NCBI RefSeq assembly: GCF_029867415.1
Contig: NC_081183.1
Span: 14,008,404-14,072,403 of the forward strand
DNA from: Vicia villosa
Lineage: Eukaryota; Streptophyta; Magnoliopsida; Fabales; Fabaceae
DNA: 64,000 nt
Reading direction: 5' to 3'
The number at the start of each line of letters is the position of its first letter. Positions within the stretch are counted from its first letter, which is position 1. Both the position numbers and the translations under genes were made by a program. This document shows, in pieces, positions 46,705 to 56,146 of this stretch. Below the pieces are notes generated by a model, which saw nothing but the letters and a program-made list of their open reading frames with translations, was not told the origin of the DNA and ran no database searches.

Positions 46705-47919
46705 ATGTTTGACCCAAATATAAATGTTGCGATTCATGCTCAAAACGAGATCCTAATTCAACAAATGGAGTATCTCCTTCGAAGTGTGTCACAGTTCACA
46801 CCTCAAGTTAATGAGTTTCATGATATCGGATGGTGCACACCGAAAGATGCGATGGAGTATCATATGGCTAACCATGAATACCAACAACAAGGGTTTTCAC
46901 ACTATAATCAAGGTTATCAAAGAGGACCCACTGAGTTAGAGGAAACCATGAATCAATTCATGCAATTCTCTTTAGCCATTCAACAAAACCGGGAAACGCA
47001 AGATGTTCAACTTACCAAATTCTTCACCGAGCAAAACGTAAGTCAAGTCTCAACTTTTCAAAACCCTATGACTTGTGTAGAAACCTGCAATGCTACTTCT
47101 ATAAGGAGTGTAAAAGTGATTGATGAGGAAGTTGAAAACAATGATGATGACAAGGAAGATGTTGCTGAAAAGGATAATATAGAGCATATAAACATCAAGA
47201 AAAATATAGAAAGTGAGTATGAGCCCTCAATGAAGCTACCTTATCCAAGACCTCCTAAAAAAATAGATGATGTGTTAGTCGAAGGAACAAAAAAGGAGGA
47301 TATAATCAAAGAAGTCATAAATGAGTTAGAAACTTCAAAAGTTGAAACTTTTTCAAAAGAGAATATGGTGGACTTAGAGTTGAAGAAGAGTAGTAATGCA
47401 AAGGAGCATAAACTCTCATTGGAATTACTTCCTATACAAGTTCCTAATAAAGAAGGGAATGAGAGTCATTACTTTCGGCCAATGAAAATGTTTAGCCGTT
47501 TGCAAATCACCATCCCATTCTTAGAAGGTTTAGAGTTGAAGAAGAGTAGTAATGCAAAGGAGCATAAACTCTCATTGGAATTACTTCCTATACAAGTTCC
47601 TAATAAAGAAGGGAATGAGAGTCATTACTTTCGGCCAATGAAAATGTTTAGCCGTTTGCAAATCACCATCCCATTCTTAGAAGGTTTAGAGTTTAAGCCA
47701 AAATTTGTCAAATTCATCAAGGATAGGTTCTCACCGATGAAGAAATTAACGGATAAGGAGGTTATCTCTCTTGAGGAGAGGAAAAAACAAATGAAGGAAG
47801 AGAGATCGCGAGTTGAAGTGGTAAGAATTAAGGATGAAGAAATCAAACAAGCAAACTTTAAATACTTTTGGGGTTTCACATTGGTAAGAAAAGTACCAAG
47901 GAAAAGAGACAATGGTTGA
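46705..47919 (+). CDS. Ath-C gag-linker ORF with internal duplication
   Basis: The first ATG is at 46705 (MFDPNINVAIHAQNE), giving about 404 codons. It lacks the gag capsid domain and zinc knuckle. What it keeps matches the region between gag and protease of Ath-A and Ath-B: TELEETMNQFMQFSLAIQQNRE, MKLPYPRPPKK, MFSRLQITIPFLEGLE and PKFVKFIKDRF. A 52-residue segment starting LELKKSSNAKEHKLS is present twice in tandem (47374-47529, 47530-47685), with identical DNA by eye. The rest is acidic and lysine-rich. It is open from start to stop despite LTR divergence near 1 percent. A structural or RNA-packaging role is possible but unproven; no enzyme domain is present. Confidence 0.7.
   Translation: MFDPNINVAIHAQNEILIQQMEYLLRSVSQFTPQVNEFHDIGWCTPKDAMEYHMANHEYQQQGFSHYNQGYQRGPTELEETMNQFMQFSLAIQQNRETQDVQLTKFFTEQNVSQVSTFQNPMTCVETCNATSIRSVKVIDEEVENNDDDKEDVAEKDNIEHINIKKNIESEYEPSMKLPYPRPPKKIDDVLVEGTKKEDIIKEVINELETSKVETFSKENMVDLELKKSSNAKEHKLSLELLPIQVPNKEGNESHYFRPMKMFSRLQITIPFLEGLELKKSSNAKEHKLSLELLPIQVPNKEGNESHYFRPMKMFSRLQITIPFLEGLEFKPKFVKFIKDRFSPMKKLTDKEVISLEERKKQMKEERSRVEVVRIKDEEIKQANFKYFWGFTLVRKVPRKRDNG
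47374..47685 (+). repeat. 156-bp tandem duplication in the Ath-C ORF
   Basis: Two adjacent 156-bp copies, in frame (52 codons) and identical as far as I can read. Only the base following the second copy's end departs from the pattern. Confidence 0.9.
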
Positions 47920-47935
47920 TGATTCAACCATGAAC

Positions 47936-47989
47936 CGTCAAGCCATGTGACGTTAAATGAGGCACTTCGTGGGAGGTAACCCACACTTC
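47936..47989 (+). promoter_or_regulatory. Ath-C copy of the hairpin + 36 nt module, donor lost
   Basis: CGTCA-AGCCATG-TGACG (47936-47952) starts 16 nt after the stop. The fifth stem pair is A:T where relatives have G:C, so pairing is preserved. The 36-nt spacer contains GGCACTTCGTGGGAGGTAAC. At the donor position (47989) the sequence is CTAATG rather than GTAAG. Confidence 0.7.
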
Positions 47990-49560
47990 TAATGTTTTAT
48001 TTTGTTTTGTTTATTTTTATTTCAGGAAATAATAAGGGGACCTTTCTGGTGAAAGCTAGGAAGAATCAATTGATATGGCAATACCCCTTGTGAGTCAACC
48101 CTCTCGGGCTTGTTCTGAAACATTGAGGTCAATGTTTAGTTCAAGTTTGGGGGTGGATTTACTCTTTTGCATTTTTCAATTTTATGCTTTTATGTTTGTT
48201 ATTTGTCCCCAGTTTAGAATGAGTAGTCCCACAGCATAATGAAAATCTCAAGCAAAGTACCAACAATGGAGCAACATGCGTGAAAGTGGTAGTGAGTGAA
48301 ATTTTTTGAAAAAAAAAAATTTTAAGTTTTCACTTTCTTTTTCAATAAGTGACAAGGCAGGTATGAATTTTCGAACTCAAACTCCTAATGTGTGCATGAA
48401 ACTTAGGTTGTTAGTAAATACTTGACAGAAGTTCTTTATGGTACACTACTTTTTGGATCGGCTTAGCCTTAACCATTGTGAGGAAAGATTTCCATTGTTT
48501 ACTATATGCAGGAGACCATCAATTATTTTGACATGTTTGTATTTTGCTAAACCAATTGTTGCATCGTTATGTGGAAATCTGTGAAAGGGATTTAGGCATT
48601 TGTTTGAATCTGAGAGTTTCTTTGAGCCGATTCCAGTATAAAACTTATTTTTTTATTCTGTGAGAGTGTGATCTTTTTGCTAACCATTCTTTGAGCCTGA
48701 GGTCAAGATAAGCATCATAATATGCACCAAGGAAAATACCTGGTGAGTTTTGATCTCAATAAAAAGTTTTGTTTTGGACCATCAACCATAAAATTTGGTG
48801 ATGTGTTTTCTCTTTGACCTTTTTAGAAAGTAGGGGAGCATTCATATAATCTAAATACAGGTTGATCTCCAAGTTGGGGAGAGTCACTTTCAAAAGAAGA
48901 GTAAGTACATGTGGTAATTTGTGAAGGATAAAAGAAATTCGTAGCTTGAAAATAATAATAATAATAATAATAATAATAAGAGTTATGGAAAAAGAACAAC
49001 GTTTGAATCTAAACAGTTATTGAAAAAAAAAAGAGAGAAAAAGAAAAACTGAGCTACGAATGAGAAAAGATGACCAGGTGAGAAAGCGAAAGTTATAGAG
49101 AAGGAGGAATGAGTTATGATTCGGATGCTTCCCTAGATTAGGAACAACCCTTGATTATCTTCTTTTCTTTGAATCTAAACCACATTACAACCCTAGAAAG
49201 ATCTTCTGATTCTCAGATTCCACAGGACTTGATGCTAACAATTTGGTGAACGTATGATATGTATCCTTGTTGATTTAATTGTTTGGATGAGTGTTGAACC
49301 CCTCTGTTGTTCATCATACTTTTTGATGAGAGTGATTAGTGCTGATTCAATTACAATTGTGTAATGTTTTGAACTTCTGGAGGTAATTTGCTTTCAAAAT
49401 CTGTTTCATGTGTATGTTCTGAGTTTGCAGGAAGAGGAGGAGTATTTGACTTGGTTACTGAATTGAACCACTTGAAAAAAAACCTGTTTGAAAAACTTGT
49501 TGCATGACTGTCGGTATTTTTGTTAGAGGTAAGTAATTTTGTTTAGGGACAAACAAAACT
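47990..49560 (+). other. Ath-C 3' region, non-coding
   Basis: No env-position ORF. It matches the Ath-A 3' region in reverse complement. An acceptor-like TTTATTTCAG ends near 48025, too close to the module for a normal plant intron. An (AAT)n tract lies at about 48950-48979. Confidence 0.65.
48937..49061 (+). other. Conserved hairpin around a purine tract (Ath-C)
   Basis: ATTCGTAGCT (from 48937) pairs with AGCTACGAAT (to 49061) around a purine-rich loop holding the (AAT)n tract. It has the same 10-bp stem as Ath-A at 13160-13258. Confidence 0.65.
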
Positions 49561-49577
49561 CTAAGTTGGGGAGAGTT
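49561..49577 (+). promoter_or_regulatory. Ath-C polypurine tract
   Basis: CTAAGTTGGGGAGAGTT abuts the 3' LTR. Confidence 0.85.
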
Positions 49578-50725
49578 TGTTAGGAGTGAATTAATGGTAA
49601 ATTCATGTGTTAATATAAGTAATTTCTTTTCTAAATTAATGCAAATTGTGATAGATCCATAGGTTTTTAGTAAGAATTGAACTGAATAAGTTTAGTTCAT
49701 GTGCAAAGCAAATCGAATCACTTGTGGGTACTATTGATGCAGGTTTGGAGCTAAAGAGGAGTTTTATAAGAACAAGAAGAGGAAAGAAAGCTGGAAGTCT
49801 CAAAGGCAAAGCAAAAAGAAGAAGTTTAACAAGGGCGCGCCGCGGGAGTTCTAGCCGGCGCCGCGAAAAAGTCTCTGTTTCTTACCGCGCCGCGGCCGCG
49901 ACGTTTCAGGCCCAAAACTTATAAATAAAAGCCCTAGCTTCCAAGTAAAGGCAGATCTTTTGTGAGCGAAATTTGGAGAGCATTCTGATTTTGAAGCCGA
50001 GAACACCAATCGAAGGCCAAATCTTTACCAATCGAAGACATTCTGTTGATGAAGATGAATCCCTCTATTAATTCTTGTGTGTTCTCCATGCCTATGGAGA
50101 GCTAAATTCCTCTTGTTGAGTTTGAGGTAGTAATTAACCTATGAATATACAATACCATTGATTCTTTCCTATGAACAATTGTTTGAATTTATTATTAATA
50201 AGAAACTTTGCTTTTATATTAAATTATTGTGGAGTCTTTGATCGAAAGAAAAGATTCTAACTTTTGCCCTAGGTTACTATATTGATTCAATCTCAATTCG
50301 CAGAGATGGAATTGTGATTGAGTTTTCATAATTACCGTTCCTTATTACTATTATCGATATTGATATTTGGAGAGATCGAATCTCATACCGGTAAAAGTCT
50401 ATCTAATTTGATTTGCAGACATGGAATCATATTTGAGGATAAGTGACGATAGTAATTCAAATGATTGTTCAATTGTGAATTAATTGATAAATTGTATAGG
50501 AATAGGTTGATGAACCCTAAAGCTCAACATATTTCCTTAATCGTTAACAAACGATCATTATTTACATTTAAATTATTGTTTAAATTTGATAGTATTATAA
50601 TCATAAAACAAATCCAATTACTTTTTCTCACTCAAAATAAATAACTATAGAACGGCAGTGATATTAACCAATCCCTGTGGATACGATATATTACCGAAAA
50701 TATTTACCCACAAATACTTTCAACG
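49578..50725 (+). repeat. Ath-C 3' LTR (1148 bp)
   Basis: Partner of 45211-46379, shorter by a 21-bp indel in the GC-rich island. Confidence 0.9.
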
Positions 50726-50730
50726 GTAAT

Positions 50731-51059
50731 TTAGACATTTGTTGTGTCAAAAGTTCCACTTGTGATGTGAGTAACTTATTTTGGGCCAACAGAGCATCAC
50801 TGTTATTCAATTCCAGAATTCCGGCTTTCTTCTCTCTGACAGTGCGATCATGATTCCCTTGACGATCATTCAGAGCCATTCGCTCTATTATCTGAGTAGC
50901 TTCAGCAGGTGTCTTGGACATAAGTGAACCACCAGCTGTGGCATCCAAGAGTGTCTTGTTTGTAGCTGTGAGACCATTACGGAACATGTGGATTTGATCA
51001 ACTTCCGCAAAACCGTGTCCTTTGAACTTTCTCAACATAGCTTTATACCTTTCCCATGC
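50731..51059 (-). pseudogene. Ath-A gag, middle fragment
   Basis: This piece lies between Ath-C and Ath-B. It encodes the end of the gag domain: MLRKFKGHGFAEVDQIHMF, LLDATAGGSLMSKTPAEA, MALNDRQGNHDRTVREKK and LLAQNKLLTSQVELLTQQM. Each phrase has a close match in Ath-B gag. Its frame agrees with the fragments on either side once each 5-bp target duplication is counted once. Confidence 0.82.
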
Positions 51060-52301
51060 TGTTAGAAAGTATAGGATAAATATTTCTAGTATCGTCTCCT
51101 CAGGGATTGATGCGATATTATCGCCGTTCTACAGCTTAGTATACTTTGAGTTAAGATTCGGGATGTTTTTAGTGTCATGAAAGATAAATAGCATGAAAAG
51201 AAAGTAACGACAAGAATTTAGGATTTAAAAACGGTTTGGTAAAACTATGTCAAGATTAGTTTTCGTTAGCTTGCTTTTGTATATACTCTGATGATCATGT
51301 ATATGAACATATCAATGATTAATACAATCACGTATCCTCTCGATACTGTTTATCTCTAAAGCAGTGTCGTGATTGTTATTATATTAACCGTCAGATGATC
51401 TCTCATGCCGACAGTTGACATAATAACCTTTAAAGTTTGATACAAGTGATTATCAACTCACAAATCTATCTCTAGAGTTTGATTGTTGATAGATGAATAC
51501 CCTTTTGGTTAAGATTTGAAACATATCTCTCAATAGTGTATCAAAACAACATATAAACATGAATACAAAGATATTCACCATATATTAATCACCAACAAGG
51601 TTCATATACAAAAGATCAAGCTAAATAAATACTCTACAAGCTAACTACCTCTAATCTTGACACATGAGGAGTTTAGCTATCCATAGCTTCAACAACAAAC
51701 ATCAACACAAGACCTCCTAGCATAGAAATTCAAAGATGATGAAGAAAAATGCTTGAGAAATCTTGAAGATTTATGATTTATTCTCTCCTCTTCCCTTGCC
51801 CTAGAGTGTATGGTTGGTAATAATGAAAAGAACAAGATAAGGATCCTCCAAAATATCTCTAAGTGCCTAAAAGTAGTCACTTGAAAAAGTACCGCCGCTT
51901 AGCGCCCAGACTGCCGCTAAGCGGAGCACCAAAAATATCTGCTTCCACGCTGGAGACCGCTAAGCGGGCTAAGGCCGCTAAGCGGGACTTGCTGAGCACA
52001 AATTTTCCTCTCGCCCCTGGAAAGCGCACTTAGTGGCCGCTGAGCGGCCCTTGCTGAACCAAACTTCTTCATTAAGCCTCCAAACTTGCTCCAAATTGCA
52101 TCCTTACCTCCTATTACTTGCCAAAATGCATAGAACCTACAAAAAACATAAGAAAAGCTTAAAAAATACTATACTTACTACTAAACTCGATTTTATTTAT
52201 TTACACTATTACGAACCGAAATTAAATAGAAAAGTAATGAGAAAAGTTATCGAAATACCACAAAAGTTTATCAACAAATATCCACATTTTGGATTCTAAC
52301 A
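51060..52301 (-). repeat. Ath-B 3' LTR (1242 bp)
   Basis: Left LTR of the minus-strand element, from TGTTAGAA to TTCTAACA. Confidence 0.95.
51893..52050. repeat. CCGCTAAGCGG palindrome island in the Ath-B 3' LTR
   Basis: Five copies or variants of the 11-nt interrupted palindrome CCGCT-A/T-AGCGG lie within 160 bp (for example 51913-51924, 51974-51986, 52035-52049). The same words recur in the 5' LTR (62546-62703) and in the env intron (55358-55390, 55943-55974). Confidence 0.85.
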
Positions 52302-52316
52302 ACTCTCCCCAACTTT
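52302..52316 (-). promoter_or_regulatory. Ath-B polypurine tract
   Basis: On the minus strand it reads AAAGTTGGGGAGAGT, abutting the 3' LTR. Confidence 0.88.
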
Positions 52317-54011
52317 GACCTTTGTTTGTCCTCAAACAAGAACAACTCAACAAGCACAAACAAAATAGTATTTACAAGGTTAGCAACATAAAGAGAATGG
52401 TTCAAACTTGACTTACATGCATGCTCCATAACCATCCCTTGCTTGTACAAGATTAAAACATGAATATGAGCTAGGTTCTAAATACAAACACTTCACCACA
52501 CTTGCATTTATCAAAATGATGTTCAAACTTGAATCACCTACAATCAACTTCAAAAATGAAGGACAAAGTGCTATAATCATGTTAGCACAAGGGACTTATC
52601 ACTCTCCCTAGCAATTATGCACATTCAAGACAATTCATACATTCATCTAACTAAGTAACAAAAGTGATAGAAACAAAGATCACGAGGGCTTTTTCGGTTG
52701 TAACTTGGCTTGGTTCCAAACAAGTGTCATTTCTACATGGCCAATGAATCAAAAAGGGACAATTGCATGAAGAGCATTTATTGAATCACACTATTTACAC
52801 AAACATTCTTATTTCTCCCTTTTGACTTTACAACACTACAATGCATTCTTTCTTTTATCTTTGATTTTACATCTCATTGAACTTTTTCTTTTCTTTTTCA
52901 TATTATTCTTTTTCTTTTTGAATGCATTGTTCTATTATACCACCATTTCCTTTCTTTCTTTTTCTCAAGTAAACTCCTCTCTCCCCAACTTTGAACAATT
53001 CAACAATTCAACACAATTATGCTCTTCATTTAAGGTTTAAGTGTAATTGGGTTAAGTGTCTACCAAAGAAAATATTTTCCAAGTGAGTCAAAAGTTTTCT
53101 TTATTTGCTTTTCTTCAACAAACTTAATAAGGGAATACTTACTAGCTTGTCGGTTCTCATTCGACTCACTTGGCAACATCAAAATTTAAGGCTCAAAATT
53201 GGTTTCAATTGATCACACTCTCACATGTGGCCTTTTGGAAGGTGGTTTTTCTCGTATTACACAAAAAATTGCCTCGATAACTTCTAAACACTTTAAACAA
53301 AGCAGATTAAGCATGAATCGTCCCAGTTAACACCAATTGCTAGCACACACAAAAGTTTCTATTACACAATGGAAAGTCCTCTCACTTATGTAGTTATGTC
53401 CTAACTTGATTCAAATATGAACAAAATCTTTCAAATGCAAAATGATGACAAGTTTTTGTATAAAGCACCTAAATCATATTCACACTAATATCTACAAAGC
53501 AAGAAAATCGTTACCTTAGCATGCACCGCATCAAGAGCATTATCATCACCATCCAACTTTGATGTTACCACTCTTTGATGAGACTTTGCTTGCTTGAGTT
53601 TTTTTTCTATTCATCACAAGGACAAACAACAAAAAAATTTCTTATACTTACTAATATTATGTTCAAACATAATTACTACTATTATATTATTAGTACTATT
53701 ATAATATTACTAGCACTACTTATTATATTTACTATAACTATATTATATAACTACACAAACTTAACACTATAACAAAAACACAAAATATAACACACACCTA
53801 ATATGATATAATATATTAGAGACAACTTGCCAATGGCAAATGCCTCAAAGATGTCTTAGTAGCACCATTTTCTACTTCATTACAACAAAACAAAACACAT
53901 CCCTAAGGATGGTAACAAAATAATCCAACAACTAACTATTCAACACAAAATTAAAGTACTAGTAAACAAACACAATAAAACATAACAACATCACCAAAAA
54001 GGTATGTATCA
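52317..54011 (-). other. Ath-B 3' untranslated region
   Basis: No gene. It contains a pyrimidine tract on the plus strand (about 52850-52975), an AT trinucleotide-rich patch (about 53665-53760) and the conserved GGTTGTAACTTGGCT phrase near 52699. Confidence 0.7.
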
Positions 54012-55214
54012 TCACTCATCACCATCCTCCTCTTCTTCGTGATTTCCTTCATCACCTTCTTCTTCATTAGCTCCTCCCCCATTCCTAAAGAATGGCCTAT
54101 CCTCCGGATAGTTACAAATGGCCTCATACTGCTCATTTGTAGTAAAAGATGTCACACTGGAAGGATCGCTCATCTTCAGGTACAAGCGGTGCAAAGAGTC
54201 GTGAATGGTAGCCTCCGACCTGCGCAAAGCATCCATATAATCCCAACTATACCTGCAAGCCATTTGCTGATTATACCTTGCTTGGCCGGCAGGAGGAGCT
54301 ACTGCTTCAGGTTGTGGTTGAAAACGACCCCTTCCCCGTGGAGAACAAAACCGAGCAACATAACTCTCATCCACCTTGCTAGTAATAGCCATCTGAACCT
54401 CATCTGGAATCTCCACCCTAGCCCTCCTGCACAATCCCATAATCAAAGCAGGATAAGGGAGTTGACCAGAAAGTCGACTCCCTAAAGGGTGCCCACTAGA
54501 AGCCACCTCTCGCATCTCCTCAGAAATAATCTGAGCAATGTCAATCTCTATACCTGTCATCATAGCAAATAACAAACAGGAGTTAGCTAAAGTGAGATCA
54601 CTGTTGTGGCTCTTCGGCTTCAAGTTGTTCAGAAGCAAGGTAAGGTAGAGTTGAGCCATCTGATTCATGTTCCCTCGGTCCATCTTCACTGGTATGCCAA
54701 ATGGGTTAAGAGAAAAACCACGACTCTCAAAAGAAAGAGCCTCTGCTACTTCATCCATATTGCACTGCTTTGCTCTATGTATCCTTGCATACTCACACCC
54801 ATTTTCAGGAAAAGCCATTGGATCACCAAGGTAAGAACTAATAGCAGCCCGATTGAATGAAATGGCTCTCCCCCTCACAACTGTTTTGCGCACATACTTC
54901 GTATCTTCCGTTGGCATCGCCTTCGCATAAAATTCCCTCATAATATCCACATTGATACGAGTACTCGGCTGCAAAAGAACATCCCACCTACGATTGTGCA
55001 TGTTTTCCACAAATTGCCTATAATCCCCATTAGGCTTGAGGTCAAAGATTTTCTCCGGTAAAATTTTTCTTCCGCACAACCGTCCAAACCACTCTTGATG
55101 CTCAGCACTCAAAAACCTTGCATTGTCAAATTGGGGTGCTTCGAGAACGGGAGCTTGTCCAGAACTAGAGCCTGGGAATCGTCCTCTTTTGCTTCGGCTT
55201 TGGCGAGAAGTCAT
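54012..55214 (-). CDS. Ath-B env-position ORF (400 codons, intact)
   Basis: The ATG at 55214 (MTSRQSRSKRGRFPG) directly follows the acceptor-like TGTGCAG. I prefer it to the upstream ATG at 55274, which lies in the predicted intron. The frame is uninterrupted. A basic N-terminus leads into a conserved region (ILPEKIFDLKPNGDY, NVDIMREFYAKAM, VRGRAISFNRAAIS, LPYPALIMGLCRRA) shared with Ath-A, and the C-terminus is very acidic (NEEEGDEGNHEEEEDGDE). This matches the family named putative plant transposon protein. Its place after integrase is that of env-like genes in Athila relatives, but I see no signal peptide or clear transmembrane helix. Function unknown. Confidence 0.8.
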   Translation of the reverse strand: MTSRQSRSKRGRFPGSSSGQAPVLEAPQFDNARFLSAEHQEWFGRLCGRKILPEKIFDLKPNGDYRQFVENMHNRRWDVLLQPSTRINVDIMREFYAKAMPTEDTKYVRKTVVRGRAISFNRAAISSYLGDPMAFPENGCEYARIHRAKQCNMDEVAEALSFESRGFSLNPFGIPVKMDRGNMNQMAQLYLTLLLNNLKPKSHNSDLTLANSCLLFAMMTGIEIDIAQIISEEMREVASSGHPLGSRLSGQLPYPALIMGLCRRARVEIPDEVQMAITSKVDESYVARFCSPRGRGRFQPQPEAVAPPAGQARYNQQMACRYSWDYMDALRRSEATIHDSLHRLYLKMSDPSSVTSFTTNEQYEAICNYPEDRPFFRNGGGANEEEGDEGNHEEEEDGDE

Positions 55215-56080
55215 CTGCACATTACAACAAAAAGCACACCACACTGTTAAACACATAATATTGCAGTTAAACATAGCTAACTAATGGTGTTGGACCAACT
55301 TTGAATGCCTGAACCACACACAACAGAAACAGAAAAAAATTTCTGTCATCAGCATCTGCCGCTTAGCGGGGTTATGGCCGCTTAGCGGCCCTGCGATTTC
55401 TCAGAAAAATTCTGCAGAAATGCAGTCTGCTAAAACTTGCTAACTCCTACACTTTCTTCACTCCTTCTGCATCAAATATGGCAACCAGTGATGAATGCAA
55501 TACTAACTCTGCTCCTAATCACTAAACTAACCTAATTTACACAAACTAGGGTTCTTAATACCCATTCCAGAAATCAATTCACAAAAACAACAACCTAATC
55601 ACAATCTAAACCTAAAATCTTTATATATGAACAATTCTAAACATTACCTACTACTACTATCGATTTACACAAACTTTTTCAAAGAAAATAAACAAACATT
55701 TACCTTGCAAACACAAATGAAAAAGAGAATTGATGGAGATGAGTTGAACACAATAAATTCCTTCCAGAAATGGATGCAAAGATTGAATGAGGAAAAGAGG
55801 GAACTTGGAACACTTGAAAATTTGGGGAAAAATGAGGTGGCTAGGGTTTCTGGCCGCTCAGCCCCTCATAACTTGTTTCTCTTATTACCTGGGCCGGGTC
55901 AGACCCTCTGGCCCACTAAATTTTTTTTCTGCATTTTTGTTTGGCCGCTTAGCGGCGTGATGGCCGCTTAGCGGTATCAGTAAAATTCTGTTTTCTGCAG
56001 AATTCACAGCAGTTCCCCAAGCCCCGATTTTTCCCGACTTTCCTAACAGTCACAACACACACAAAGCATAAAATACTTAC
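55215..56080 (-). other. Predicted 866-nt intron between integrase and env-position ORF (Ath-B)
   Basis: Donor CATT|GTAAGTAT begins at 56080. Acceptor TTTTTGTTGTAATGTGCAG ends at 55215, next to the ATG. Both positions match Ath-A. CCGCTTAGCGG palindromes lie inside at 55358-55390 and 55943-55974. Confidence 0.6.
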
Positions 56081-56133
56081 AATGTTGGGGTGCCTCCCAA
56101 CTAGCGCTTTGTTTAACGTCGGTTAGCTCGACG
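56080..56133 (-). promoter_or_regulatory. Ath-B copy of the hairpin + 36 nt + donor module
   Basis: On the minus strand CGTCG-AGCTAAC-CGACG (56133-56117) begins 13 nt after the integrase stop. The 36-nt spacer contains GTTAAACAAAGCGCTAG and ends at GTAAGTAT. Confidence 0.78.
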
Positions 56134-56146
56134 GTCCGAGGCGGCT

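Larger units (their letters stand above)
45211..50725 (+). mobile_element. Ath-C: non-autonomous Athila-type element in Ath-A gag
   Basis: A 5515-bp element has LTRs at 45211-46379 and 49578-50725 and target duplication GTAAT (45206-45210 and 50726-50730). LTRs start TGTTAGGAG and end TTTCAACA; the last base of the 3' LTR is G instead of A. The LTRs differ by about 14 substitutions and a 21-bp indel. One coding frame is present (46705-47919). LTR termini, purine tract and 3' region are closely related to Ath-A, so it inserted into a relative in the opposite orientation. Confidence 0.92.

Noticed and set aside
48000..48026. Short intron from GGTAAC to TTTCAG in Ath-C
   Set aside because: About 50 nt, below the usual minimum for plant introns, and not at the conserved donor position.
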